Assembly (NCBI RefSeq): GCF_037975245.1
Contig: NC_092575.1
Span: 1,193,001-1,257,000 of the forward strand
DNA from: Apostichopus japonicus
Taxonomy: Eukaryota; Echinodermata; Holothuroidea; Aspidochirotida; Stichopodidae
Direction of reading: 5' to 3'
Length of the DNA stretch: 64,000 nucleotides
The notes under the pieces are model-generated. The model made no database searches. It had not been told where the DNA came from and saw only the letters and a program-made list of their open reading frames with translations. Each line of letters begins with the position of its first letter. The stretch's first letter is position 1. Shown one piece after another: positions 40,709 through 53,821 of the stretch. Both the position numbers and the translations under genes were made by a program.

Positions 40709-43700
40709 CATATATGAGTTATTGATAAATGAATGACGTGTTGCTGTCTCTCTCTATCTCTCCCTCCATAGGTTCTTAGAAATGTGGACGACTTATTTGA
40801 GAGAGAAGAACTCTCGGCGGCTCCTGATGTTGGTTGGCCTGATTGTTTTAATTCTGGGGTGTTTGTATTTAGACCGTCTCTTGAAACCCACAAAGAGCTG
40901 ATTCAGTGTGCACTAACGCTAGGCAGTTTTGATGGTACGTATTGTCTTTACAACATCGAAGAGGGTCATGCCATAACTTTATGTCAATTGGTGTAACTTA
41001 GGGCGGGGTGAGAAAATGGAACTGTCTTCGACGAAAAATATATATTTTCTTTATCCTTATCCTTGAGAAACCTTGGATTGCAAAGTCGGCAATGACTATA
41101 ACGCGGATCGCAAAATCGGTAATTACTGGTACGGTTAGACTCGTCCAACACGGTAGCATACAGAAACGCTGTACTCAAAGCCGAAGCCAAAGTGGATTAA
41201 CCAGGTCACACATCATGAATCTGTGCTTGCTACGTTCTTCACTACCGCCCTCACTACCTTTCGGGAGACATTTCATTATGTGGTGTTGATTGTCGATTCA
41301 ACTAACACCTTTTTTAATTATTTGTCTCAGTTTGCCTTTAAAGAAGGTCCTTCTAGGATTGGAACGTCTGGCTCTCTAAACTTTATACAAAATAGGTATT
41401 GCCTCCAATTTATCATTGATGGGATGGGATGGCAGGGTATGGTGAACAAAGGGTGGGTAGTGGATGCAGTGATTGCGTATAATGGCGTTCTCAGTAATAA
41501 CGTTATTCTGTTTTTTTATTGCAGGAGGCGACCAAGGACTCTTGAATACTTTCTTTAAGGATTGGCCCACCAAAGATATGAACAGACATTTGCCTTTTAT
41601 TTACAACATGACGTCATCGATGAGTTATTCTTACTTACCAGCCTATTTGTTGTAAGTATTTTTTTTCAAATAGTTTACTGTTTTGATTTCTGGAAGGATA
41701 TTAATTGACCTTGATTGCTTCTTCTTCTACATTTTTAAAATCTGTTTTATTTCTATTCTTCGTCAGCCTACACGATGCATGATCAATTTATAATCTTACA
41801 AACTTCGAAATGATTGAAATAGGACTTTTCTAAATTACATATCGTTATTTATTAAATTAGTGATCATGATATTACATGTGTGAGAATTGATTCATTTTCT
41901 GGGGAGTGAAATCATTTGTCTATCAAGTTCAGCTCGTATAGTGACAACAATGGGCACTATTGAGGTTTATATGCATAAAGACTCTCACCTCGCTGGTAAA
42001 GTGAAATTCCTTCGAAAGATCCATCTCTATGGAAACTATCACGTGATGATCACTTTAGTGCAAACGCAAACGTCAATTGCTCTCGTCGACATTTAGACCA
42101 GTGGTTCTCAATACGAGGCCCCAGTTTTGGTCCAAATCCGTTCCGCCAGAGTTTTCAGTCTAGCCCTCCAAATAACAACTTGCCACATATTTGCACTAAT
42201 CGGGTATCTGCGGACACCATTCTGTCCTACCCTGCTGTCCTACCCAACTGTCTTAAACTACTGTCCTATATACCCGCACATTATTCAAAGACATGTACAG
42301 TGAGATTTTGTTTATATCTGACACTCTGTCTCTAACCAATGTTTCTCTCTGTCCCTCATAGCATATAAGTTGAGAACGTCCGGTACGATCTCTGTGTCGT
42401 TTGAACATTTAACTGTTATTTTAATTGATCATTTAATTAATTGTAATTTGTTATCAATGACTACTTTCGTTCATCTTATAATGATCATCTTTATATACGC
42501 AGCTTTCGTCACGACATACGTATCGTACATTTTATTGGTTTGGGAAAGCCTTGGTTGTATACATATCATGTAAGGAATGGACATCTACAACCACCTCAAG
42601 GACTAACAAGTCACCATGATGAAGAATTTGTAAAGGTTAGCCAATTTTCATTTTCGTTTATAATTTCAGTCCATTTTCTTATTCATTACATTATTTTGTC
42701 ACTATACTACAGCAAATTGGCAACGGCATGTGTTCTTGTGGAATAGTTCCTAAACTGATTTGAAAACTGCCAAAATCTCAACCAACTTATGGCGGACGCT
42801 CTTGATGTTTTATCTAAATTCTTCATTAGTAGATGGTTTTAAAATTGTTAATAATAATAATAATATCCCTGCCAATGTTCTGTTAATGATATTCCGTTTG
42901 TTACGATAATATTTATGGTAAGCAATAAGTATTTCGTAAAACGCTGCCAATTGGTTTACTCAACAGTCTATCTTGCCAACCGCCTTATCTTTTTATGGAT
43001 TCTTTCTTTCCCTGTTTACAGAAATGGTGGTCCATATTCGTATCTCATATTAAGCCGCGACTTGAACAGGTGAGGTGCCTACATTCTTTGTCTTCAATGA
43101 GTAAATGTCTGTGTATTGAGAAAGGAAGGGGGGGGGGGGGTAGCGAGGACAGGAAGTGGGACAGGAGGGGTTATACATGGTAATCTTAAAATCTGAGTCA
43201 AAGCATATCATCCAATCGTATAAAGAATGTTTAATATTTCATCGAAATGAAAAGGTCTGTCAAGATTCCTTCTTTTTTTTCTGTCAAGTTTTTCAAACGA
43301 CAAACTTTATTTCTTGCAAAGACGGATAATATGTTCCAGAAGGTTGGTTGCACTTGGAGCTATGTCTATACAATCTTCGTGATTAAATTTATCTTCCACA
43401 TACATATACGCAGGAAAATTGAATTTCTGTTAAATTTTTTGCCAATATTTTTCTTCCAAATTCAAAGCAATTATTTGCCGATCCTGATACATTTAATTGA
43501 TCACCACTCTTCCATCCATCCACCCCACCTTTCAAAGGTTCAAAAACGCCTCGTGGAAAATGGGGGAACCCAAAATCTCAAGAAAAAGTACTTTTGAAAA
43601 TGTTCAGCAATGATTGTTAGGTGGTAAAATTTGGATGGAACACTGAGGTTCTTTTGAGTATAAATTAGAAACAACTTGTTTTTATTTACCGTTTATCTTA

Positions 43701-44142
43701 GGAGTCTGGCAGTCTACTTTACGAACTGAATTTAGTTGACGGAAGCACAATAGATGCATCCTCTCCACGTGCGAGGCAGCATGCATGGGAAAGAGGAGAG
43801 ATTGATTATTTAGGAAAGGATGGATTTGATTTCATCCTGGATCAGATTTGCACAGTGATTGAGGGTAATGATATAAAAGAAGAAAAAGATGAACAGACAC
43901 CATCATCATCAGGAGACTCTGATTCCAAACTTAATGATGAGAATAGGATGGGTGGAAATCAAGACAAGACATCACCAACAGAGGTGAAGGAAACGGAGGA
44001 GGACGCAGGAGCGTCTCCCAATGGGGAGAACGATTCTCCTGCTGAGAACAATGGCAAGGGAGAGCCTGGAGGAGAAATGGAAATAGACGACAGACCCACA
44101 GACGATCAAACGAAAAGTAAATGTCCATGTGTGATTCAGTGA
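33634..44142 (+). CDS. GYG: glycogenin, with acidic tail and C-terminal CaaX-like motif
   Basis: Eight coding exons: 33634-33655, 39379-39517, 40340-40514, 40772-40934, 41525-41651, 42503-42635, 43022-43069 and 43702-44142. The phases match throughout and total 416 codons including the stop. Glycogenin self-glucosylates a tyrosine from UDP-glucose to prime glycogen synthesis. GT8 signatures: [40 protein letters not shown], the metal-binding DAD at residues 108-110, [31 protein letters not shown] and the YSYLPAY loop with the acceptor tyrosines (201/203). These are followed by [10 protein letters not shown] and the glycogen-synthase-binding [10 protein letters not shown] (298-307). Unlike the roughly 350-aa vertebrate GYG1, about 80 acidic Ser/Glu/Asn-rich residues follow and end CPCVIQ. 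The short ATG exon (MSSEANP) is the least certain part, but its phase makes the expected Asp codon. Poly(A) signal AATAAA at 45525. Confidence 0.92.
34136..34160. promoter_or_regulatory. CCAAT and CRE-like sites in the element's left arm
   Basis: GCCAATCAG (34135-34143) is followed by a perfect TGACGTCA (34153-34160) about 390 bp upstream of the internal ATG. The right arm has a weaker counterpart (CCAATCATG and TGACGTAA at about 38912-38935). These could drive the internal gene; inference from motifs only. Confidence 0.35.
34548..36497 (+). pseudogene. decayed Cys/His-rich gene of a family I recall as repeated in marine invertebrates
   Basis: Starts [10 protein letters not shown] (ACAAACATGG) and continues with a Cys/His stretch and a [19 protein letters not shown] segment. 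A frameshift near 34740-34790 moves the frame to [20 protein letters not shown], and another moves it to [11 protein letters not shown] before a donor at 35029. A degraded middle exon (about 35700-35870) reads [13 protein letters not shown] in a different frame. The 3' exon (36099-36497) reads [60 protein letters not shown] and GRCS; an in-frame TGA at 36381 interrupts it, then the frame continues [15 protein letters not shown] to a terminal TGA. I recall proteins with this HxxCYxRF / C-terminal Cys-rich layout as multicopy in cnidarians, molluscs and echinoderms, with no known function. This copy cannot make the full product. Confidence 0.65.
35899..35945. mobile_element. possible hAT-type end fragment
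   Basis: CAGGGGTGGATCTAGGACTT followed by a GGGGGTCCTCCCCC tract looks like a hAT terminal sequence. No partner end was found, so it is a solo fragment at best. It sits between exons of the decayed gene. Confidence 0.3.
36498..38300. other. interior of the transposon-like element, no gene seen
   Basis: AT-rich with a poly-G run near 37969. The short open frames have no recognisable family, so the element does not visibly encode a transposase here. Confidence 0.45.
38996..39192. repeat. dispersed repeat with GCCCAAGGACACAACGCA core
   Basis: Contains AAAGTGCCCTGCCCAAGGAC, GGCTCGAACCTGCAATCCTT and ACTTGACCACCACGCCCCCC. I recall such a block as widespread in marine invertebrate genomes. The GGGCTCGAACC part resembles a tRNA B-box on the minus strand. 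It abuts the right end of the 4.9-kb element. Confidence 0.45.
40617..40704. repeat. (TA)n microsatellite
   Basis: About 85 bp of uninterrupted TA in the intron between glycogenin exons 3 and 4, preceded by a poly-C run. Open frames through it are artefacts. Confidence 0.97.
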
Positions 44143-47100
44143 CATTAATGATATAGTCTCTGCAAGCAGCATGATTCGGCCAGTGATATGAGAATGTGAT
44201 AGGCTATGTAATGTTCCAAAAATGATCAGGAAATTATGAGACGCGTGACTCTATAAGTAACGACGTGTTGTCTTAGCATGCACGGTTTTAATTTGAAGAA
44301 AAGTCAATTTATTCTCATCATAATCACAGTAAGAACCGTCCTTCTTTTTTTGTTTTAAAGTTAGGACAGTTTCTGTGAGGAAGCGCATTGTGGTCTGCTC
44401 TAGATGTGTTTGTTAAAATGTTGATATATACCGCCACCATCTCCTCCCGCATACCTTCCTTTATTGTTGGACATCAAGGAGAATTGCAATGAGGATGTAG
44501 GGGACGTATCACCCACCCCCCCCCCCTCCCCGAGAAATAGTTTATCGAAAATATATAAAGGAGAACGTCGGGAAAGGATCGATACTGCCTTTTTCCGAGT
44601 AGTTTTTGAATTTATTAGGATTTGAGGTTGTGTTGGAGCAATGCTGTCGTCTGTTTACATCCGTGGCGGTTTGATTTGAACATCTTGCCATTTATCGGAA
44701 AATTTTCTACTTGTTTTCGGGAATATAAAATATTATGGTGGCTGTGATCCATCGGTCGGGTAGATTCATGAACGCCCGGTTTGATGGGACAATCAGAAAT
44801 GTTTGTGAGGTCAAAATGTCAGCAACCCTCCACCAGTCGTTCTTCCAAATGAGATTTGCCCTGTGAGCGATATCAATAGAAGCGCAAGTTTATAAACATA
44901 TATATAGATGAAGTAGTGAACGTGGCTTGACGCAATCGCCCAAAAATTATGATTCGAGCGAAACGCACGGTATACGACCAGAGGCGCAACCACCCTTCGT
45001 CGAACGGGGGGGGGGGGGTTGGAGGTGGGCGCTAAGATGATAAGTCGTCCAAGGGAGGGGACACTAGAATTTTCGACTGTTTGGGTTGTACCACATATAG
45101 GCAGGTTATATATTTATGTATACTGTACACAAGGATGTTTGTAACATTGTCTGACATTGCCCCCATCCCAACCCCATTCCCAGCGGGTGTATATGTGATG
45201 GCGCCCGTGATCCTGATAAGACTTATCAAACTGATATTTTTACTGAAATGTAACTTTTTAACTGAAATGTATAACTATTTGAAGATATTGTATTTGAAAA
45301 TAGGAGGGCAGGTAGACTAGTGGGGGTGAATAAGATTGACGATAATGTAACTATATACGATTTGTAGATTAGATGGGTAATATTTTGTAACTTTTGTGTG
45401 TATTTCTATACAAATTAATACATTTTCTGTAATAGCTATAAAGATATGAACAGAGTTTTGGCTCTTCCGCGAACCACTTGACGGTCTTTTTTATTGTAGG
45501 TATTCCTGATTTTGCAGTGGTGCTAATAAAGACGATTTGTATTTTACTTTTTAAAAGAAGGTTTCGGGGTTTGGATCAATGAATTTATCAAACGTACTAA
45601 ATATATTCAAATGTGATCAGTATTGATCACAATAAAAAATGAAATGAAATATATATTTTTGAGTTAGAATTATTGAATATGTAATGATTCGATAATAAAT
45701 ATTTCTGTCACCCAGACAGCTTTGACGATCGTAACAAGGACACACAAAAATTCATATAATTGTTTTCCCCGAAATTTTTCTTTTTCATTATTAAGGAAAC
45801 TTTGATAGCTTTATGAATAACTTAATGTATAAAACTATTATTGATTTTAGCGTCTGGTACAGAACGGTATAAAACAGATATATATATACATGAAAACAAC
45901 AGATATTAAACTCCAGAAGGCCAAAGGTTATCACCGTGTTTCATTAACATTGCCTCTAGCAATTAGGGAATGTCTGATTGGAGATGTTGCTCACTCGATA
46001 TACAGTAAGAGTTTATTACAAGTTATCTATGCTGTCTGCTAATCACAATCGTTTATCTTTCTATCTGGTTTTTAGACCATATTACGTCTTCTGTAATTAA
46101 ATGATGCGAAAGTGCGAAAAGAGGCAAAGGTCATTTCAGTTCAACTCAGAATTGATTCTAAAATCTTTAAAATGGTCATATTCTACAATTGAATAATATA
46201 TGGAATGATATATGGAAGTAACTGACAAGAGGCTTCCATAACTTAACTATATGACGGAGTGAATATAAGCAATAGTAATCATAATTTGGGCTATTATCCG
46301 TTACACACAGACACTAGATATCCTATAGGGTTTCTTTCATGGTGTCTGAGCGATGAATCATGACAGGTGGTACAATTCACTGTGCAGAAGTCCATTGAGC
46401 TACAACATCACTCATGTTCTAGTTATGAGAAAGATTAGTGCAGTGGTACTTTGTTGTCAGTGAAACAGAGACCAATCTGTGGATTCTGAAGACTTGTAAG
46501 CATATTATTCTTAAGAACGGAACCTTCACCTATAAGATTCCTAAAGATATGCAGCTTATGACAGCATCGAATCCTCAATGTACTTGTGCATTTCTGGTAT
46601 TTCATTCAATACAATTGAAGGAGTGTATAATTAGCATATCCAGGGGTGTGTGTAAGTAAGACACATCCCTAACATAGCCAAAGTTGTTATGTTAGGTCTA
46701 TAGCTATAGTTGAAACAGGGATTTGGTGGAATGCTATGTATCATAGTCGGTTTACTACAGATTAGAGCGTCATAATCCACGTCAGGGATTACCGGGGGAT
46801 TGTCCAAAGCTGTTACGAAGTTACGTTAAGTCTTTACTATCGTAGGCATAGCGAACATCAAGTATAGGACCATAAGTACTCACTTGACGTAACATTTTCA
46901 TAATCATACGTTTACAATGTTAGGGGGACTGTAAAGGTTGAGTTGGATCAAACTGTTTGCTACGGCTGTATTTTCTTGGGAGGATTTTTCTTTAAAAACA
47001 TATCTCTGACAAACCGTGGTAAGTACCTCTTGTATACAAAGTTCCTTGAAATTAGTCTCAAGGTTGTTCCTTACATGAAGCCAAAAATAAATAAATAAAA

Positions 47101-47177
47101 AAATAAGCTTTTGCGATTAGTCTAAGTAATCGGTAGACATTTATGGACAGATTCAGTTCTTTGTATATTGATATGCT
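44143..47177. other. glycogenin 3' UTR, then intergenic
   Basis: The 3' UTR probably ends after AATAAA at 45525-45530. Downstream sequence is AT-rich with poly-G/C runs (44516, 45006) and no coding exon was recognised. Confidence 0.5.
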
Positions 47178-47185
47178 CATGGTAG

Positions 47186-49273
47186 CAGTGGCGTAGCTAG
47201 GATTTTTTGAGTGGGGGGGCCATGGGGGGGGCTGTTCTTTCTAGTGGGGGGGCCGGAGGTTACTATCTAAGCGGAGCGCCACCATGGTTGGCGCGGAGCG
47301 TACAGAGAAAATTTGAGATTTCAGCACCCCCCAGATCGCAGGAGATGGCACCTGTGAGGCAAAATAGCAACCAAAAAGATGTGCAACTTTGGTGACAGAA
47401 ATGCAAAAAAAGTTTTTTCTCTTTCATGCTGACTGGCCTTGCCAACTCAACCAGACTTTTAACTTGAGGGAATTTGGCATCATTTGCAGGAATTTCAGAA
47501 TTCCCAATATTTTATATCTCTACCAGTAGTGGAAAATCCTGTTTCGACAGTTTCGTTGCCATAAAAAAGTTGTTTTGTGGAATATTCAATGACATATATT
47601 CATTTGACTCGAGGCAATATATGAATACCTGCAGGGGGCGGCGATCTGTTTCAAATATTGGGGGGGGGGGACATCTGCTTGGATGAGGGGGAATTACTGT
47701 CAAAGCGGAGCGCCACCATTGGTTGGCGCGCAGCGTACAAGAAAATTTCTGGTTTTGATAGCCCCCCAGATGACCGGAAATGGCACTTCTCGGGCTTGAA
47801 AATGACCAACCAGATGTACACTTTTGCCTGAGAACCAAGTTTTTCCTAATAGTTTTTCTTTTTTCATTCATAACCTTTTGTCAAGATTGTCACCAGTCAC
47901 ACATCATGTTCGACCTCATTGCATTTATAGGTAATTCTACGTAACGCCCCACAATACCCGTCAGCCCCACTTTTCAAGGTTTTAAGCCCATTATTTGTTC
48001 AGAATTTGAATAATAAATTCACTTCAAAACATACCCATAATGTTGCACTAAATTTCATCTATGGACAACCAATATAGAAAACCCCCCTTAACCACTAACA
48101 GACCGGTCAAAATTGCACGAGTATAGAGGGAAGTATACTATGATGAAGAATGTTGGTCAAGGAATTTTCGAAATTTCAGACACAGTTAAATTATTGGTGT
48201 ACAAATATTAAAACCTCTTATAACGGCTACTATAAAACTTCGATATCATAGAAAATACAAAAAAAATATGCTCGAGGGGGAGGGCGGTCTCCACCCCTTC
48301 ACCCCCCCCTCCCTTGGCTACGCACCTGCGGTTAGAAATCTTGTAGGAAACAGGCCAAATGGAAACCCAGTGAACCCATATCGATGTGGATCCTATGTAT
48401 GATTGTACGTACTTACACTCATACACAAGATGCAAACCAAATTTCATTACGGATGCGGTCCGTCTAGCTATTCATTTCGAGAAAACAAAGTAAAAACTAC
48501 TTTCGGTCATATATAGTAACAAATTGTGACACGGTTAGACAGGCGCTTTGCGAGGAATTTGCCAAGGGAGGGGCAAAGCTTGTACCCAGACTTTCTAAGC
48601 GTAGCGCCACCATAAGTTGGCGCGAAGTGCAAAAGAAAATTTTGGCCGAAAATGTCTCCCAGATCGCTGGAAATGGCACTTCGCAGGCCTTGTAAGTTGC
48701 ATCTAAGCATTTTCTATTTTGAAATTACTAGCGATATCATAAAAAAAATACAAAACATATGCTTAAAAAAAACTATGCCACCAAATATTGGGGGGATATA
48801 AGATACTATATCCCCCCACCTAAAATATTGGGGGGACATGTCCCCCCCGTCCCCCCCCATGATCGCCGCCCATGAATACCTGATACCTCTGCTCAGTACA
48901 AACGGAGCCAATCTTTTGATAGATTGTTGCGCTAGGTGGAAGCACTGAACATATTTTCAGCAGATATCGCTATCACGCAGCACAACAAGGTTCGTGGTGT
49001 ATGGTCGCAATCGTCGCATCGACCATTGCCATGCCATTCTGTGTGACCATTCTCATGATTACTACAGATATTGTATTATTCTTATTCTGCCAGATGCAGA
49101 CGAGAAAATTGTGTAACTCTATTTCCCAAATTATTGAACAAAAAATATTAGCGAATCGCACTGATGAGTGTTTTTTTTTTACCCCATTCCCAGTGGGGGG
49201 GCCAGTGGGGGGGCCAGCCGATTTCATGGGGGGGCCTCGGCCCCCCCAGGCCCCCCCCGTAGCTACGCCACTG
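47186..49273. mobile_element. hAT-like non-autonomous element, 2088 bp
   Basis: Terminal inverted repeats CAGTGGCGTAGCTA (left) and its reverse complement with one mismatch (right: CGTAGCTACGCCACTG) are flanked by an identical 8-bp target duplication CATGGTAG at 47178-47185 and 49274-49281. The 8-bp duplication and CAG...CTG ends are hAT hallmarks. The interior has long G and C runs near both ends and three diverged copies of a block of about 95 bp with a near-palindrome GCGCCACCATGGTTGGCGC (47276, 47710, 48604). No transposase is encoded. Confidence 0.85.
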
Positions 49274-49281
49274 CATGGTAG

Positions 49282-50291
49282 TAAAGCTTACACTAGAGTA
49301 GCCTACGCAGGTTTCTCACAGTAAGAAGGTGTCTGATTTAACTGCCTTAACAGGGTAATTCTTTACACCTTCTTCAATAATAATATACATCAGAATATGT
49401 TAACTTATTCGCTATATATCTTCATTAATCACACGATACTCCCCCTCACGATGCTTCACCAAAACAGCAGTCTATGCTACACAGCGGTCTATGATACATA
49501 AGTCGTGTGCCTATACACAGCTTTATTCTAAAACAAACAGACAGAAAAATAAACAAACAAACAGAAAACAAATAAACAGGAAAATCTCAAATTGTCATCC
49601 TATAGCTGGCAGGGACATATATGGATATGCTATTCACTTTCAAAGGAACGTTGTGATTTTGTTTTCATAAAATGCACTACGATAAATTGCTATATTTGCA
49701 AATAAGATCGCCTAGACATATGACAATGATTCTCCACATGGTTGATTTAGAGGGGGAGGGGAGGGGGAGGGGGAGGAAAACAATAACAAGAGAGAACATT
49801 AATATTTACAATGATTTCGAGAGATTTGTGTTCAGATTACAAGCTACCTCGAGAAAAAGATAAATTATTGAAATGAAAGACAAACTTTTGTTTTATATAT
49901 TACATTTATACTGGCGCATGAACCAACCTCATAACCAAACTTATAACGCGCATCCTACTCACGACATCCTGCAATAGATGTTTTTAAATATATATATATT
50001 CTACACATATACTACCTTCTAAAACTGGAAGGTATTATTTCGTACTACGAAATATGCACCAGATATCAAACAGACACAGTCTGATTTATATGATTAATAA
50101 CAATACCAGCATCGAAATTAACAAAGGAATTGAATTGTTCGAACAATGTAGAAAACTTGGCTTAATATCAAATCATCTCAAGCCTCCCAAGTACGACTGC
50201 ATTACAAATCGTGACGTCATCAGATGTTTGTTTGGGATCATTGATATCAATATTAGGATTGGCATTATCACTGGAAATCTCATTTGAAAAT
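49282..50291. other. intergenic, no gene seen
   Basis: AT-rich; includes a GAGGGGGAGG run at 49751-49775. It probably contains the 3' UTR of the minus-strand SDR gene, but no clear poly(A) signal was found. Confidence 0.5.
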
Positions 50292-51201
50292 TTAATTCGA
50301 AGGTCCTGCTTCAATTCCAATCATTTGAAGGCTCCTTTTCCACAATTCTTGAGCAAGGTCCTCGTCGCAACCAATTGCTGTTAGCTTCTTTGCTTGGCAC
50401 CGTTCATAATAAGCACCGTTGCTAAGTTCTGTTTCATCTGCAACTGCGCAGTGTATCGAAGCTTGAGCGCCCTCCAGTGGCGATTTTAAGAATGGTATGA
50501 TAGCGGGAGCCATTTTTCGTAACCAATTACTCCAGTTGCGTTTTATTCCAGTGTTTACCGAACCTGTTGAGTGAAAGAAGAAATGTTGTTACTGAAGTAA
50601 CATACAGAATAGGACTCATGATCTTATTTCAATGTAGTGTAATAGAGGGGGGGGGGGTGGGTGGAAGTGGCCAATGCTGTGTGGGTGTATACTTTTCACT
50701 AATACCGTATACCACGTTGCTAGGTATACTTATTTTTCTTCACAATGCAAAGATAAAGCGCATGTCACATACAAGTCTTGCAACAAATGCACTAATCACA
50801 TAATGATCGTGATGTGGCGAAGTTCCTCTGAAACTGACACAAATTTGCAATAGCGCCATCTAATACGTGTTTTCGTCTACAAAGTAAAACCCTGCTTCAC
50901 ATACTAGAAATTGTCATCATATTCCCAAGCGAGAACCGCTTATCGGTGAATAATGTTGGTGTATATATTTCTTTTTTAAACAGTTTTTGTATTTTGTAGA
51001 CATCCAGTAAAACGTTAACAGCATCAGGGAAAGTTTAACTTTGCATTCACTAGTATAACCTCTAGGACGGAAATAGCCGTGAAATTATTACATGTACCTA
51101 TTGCAACGGATCGCCGAAACTGGAAACAATTCATAAGGATAATTTCCTAGGGTATAAAATCTTTCATGCAAAGAATGAGACTAAATGCCCGACTCTTTGA
51201 A

Positions 51202-51247
<46 letters not shown>

Positions 51248-53773
51248 GAAAATCGTAATGAGTTGGAAAATCAAGAACAGTGAAAAAACTTTCAGCCTCC
51301 ACCGGGATTCGAACCACGGGCCTCCCGCTCTGTACGCGGACACCCTAACCACTAGGCTATGGACGCTGATTGTATGTCCAGAGGTTCGAAACCGGTAAGG
51401 AAGATCGTAATTCCACTGTAGGCGTTTGTCACCTGTATCGAACAATACTAGTTCTGTTTTTGGTGACATATTTTGCCCTACTCTAGAGATCAAACATGAT
51501 GCTAACCAACTCGAAAATCATTTGTGATTCCTAAAGCCGGATCTCGAAAGAGATACTTTGAACAGACTTTATGTTAATGCAATGGAGGTAAACGACAAAG
51601 GCAAATGAATATATATAAATGAAAATCGTAATGATATATATCGTAATATATCATTATATCGTAATGATATATATCGTATATATCGTAATGATATATATAT
51701 ATATATATATATATATATTTCATTACTGTCATTCACTGTAAACTTGTATTACAGAGTATTAAGTGAGTATACCGTTCTTCCATTGAAATGCATGCCTGTG
51801 TGTGTAAACTCATACAAATAGTATTTGCTTCTCTAGCATTGTACCTTCAATGCAACATATCTTGTTCTCTGCTATTCAATATGCGTAGGCCTATTATGAT
51901 ATGCGTTATCAATGTGGCAATGTGAACCTTCTTGCCTAGCAACAGCAGGCATACTTTGGAGTATCCAAAAATGTGCGTGTTGCAGAATCATGCATATGAA
52001 TGAGGAGGTATCGGTATATGTATTTATCCTATCGAGACTTATCATGAATGGGTCACACGGCATCATATCAGCCAATCACAGATAGGAATGGTATGCAGAA
52101 TGTTTCTTATCCATTGTCATATAAGTGCTGAGTTTGCACTACTGTGTACAGTAAATAATAACTTACAATTACAGGTTTATGATTACGCGGTCACTACACC
52201 CAATGACATAATAGTTAACAAGAGAAGTGAAAGTGTGTAATTAATTATATCTGACCTGAACAAACAGTCCATCTAATACAATCGAAAGCAAAGATTTGTA
52301 AGGGAGGCAAAACTGGCATTAAAGTGATATACGATGCATTTGTTTTAATGTCGAAAGGCCATGCAAAACAGAAAAGTAAATTTTTGTTTAAAATAAAATC
52401 CAAAATCAACAAAACAAAACAAAATTACGTACAAGAAAAAGAGGTAAATCAACACCACCTATACGACAACGAATACAATTTAGAACCATGTTTTTCCCGT
52501 GCATTATCCAATCCTCTTTCAGTATAGCTGGTTTTCGTTGTGTAAAACAGAAACTATTCCAGCTATCACCATTAATTAATGTTATAAAGGTATCGCACCA
52601 CAATTAGAGTATAGTGCACGTCCGCCTGAGAAGTTAACCATTGTCGGAAAATAGCCCTAAAAGTGCCCTACTGTGTTGATTGTTTTGGCATTTTCTGAGT
52701 CATCACCATTCTTTTTGATGCTTGGATGTTGAAGGAGAGGAAACAAACTACTGATGGCTTAAAAATCTGGAGGATTGAAGGTGATTTAAGGTATTTTAGA
52801 AAATCTTTGGTGAAACGACAGCTGGCTGATGGGAAGGGGAGCACTATATGATAAACTTTGAGCTCATCTAGCTCAAAATCTAAACGGTTATGGTGGCAAA
52901 ACCTGAATGTTTTATGATAGCTCAGGCAGTTAGCTATCATATGGTGGGTAGGACATGTCAGTTGAGAACATCTATCTATGCTCTATCGGCCTTGGAAAGG
53001 GACGAGTTTAGTGTGTAAGTCAATGGGAGCAATTAATTGCGGTGCGGTACCTAAAGATGTATTTACGAAGAACAACTTCCTCAAACAGCTAAGAAAAGAG
53101 ATGTTGGTGTTACTTCATAGATTTAAGACGCGACATCACAGAGCAAACAGTGCTTGGACTATGAAAGTTTTTCTTGGTATCAATTCCTAATAGTTAAGCT
53201 TAGTTTCATGTCCGTGGTAGAACAGTATTTGCAAATGTTATTGCTAACATGAAGTTTTTCATTCTTCATTCAGCTTTAAGTTGGGGAGCACTATGAGTAG
53301 CCTATTTTGACTGATGACTTTCTCAAAAGTTAGGGTGGGGGGTAACCCCTCCCATTAGACACCTCCAAGCCGACAGTCTATAACTAAAACATATTACGCC
53401 CCCCCCCCAAAAAAAAAAAAAAATCCTAAAGAGCTTAAACTAGCACGTATGGTTTGTTAGCTGTTTAAGGTAGTAGTTAGAGATATCTCTATCGTTATAA
53501 GCTAAAAGCCTATCCCCTTTGATTCCCCTTTAACTGAATGCCGTCATCTTTAGTATATGCAACCATGTAACAGACACTATTGTGAAATTTCCTTTTAATT
53601 TACGGGAAATTCCCTTTCGTCTTAATATCAGTCCGTACAACACGTGACATGAAGTACTTGCTCTATTCAAGCATAGAACTCTATAACAACGAAGTAAGTT
53701 ATTACTTTCCATCATTCCCACTCCCACACAGTAAAATGGTTTGTCCAAAAACAGAACCCGCAAAGAATGGGGT

Positions 53774-53821
<48 letters not shown>

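Noticed and set aside
41887-42096. Open frame with IHFLG as a glycogenin exon
   Set aside because: The IHFLG match is short. The true continuation, with correct phase and [10 protein letters not shown], is the exon starting at 42503.
51295-51366. Functional tRNA gene on the minus strand
   Set aside because: One acceptor mismatch, an implausible anticodon loop and an element-like setting with flanking direct repeats point to a tRNA-derived repeat.
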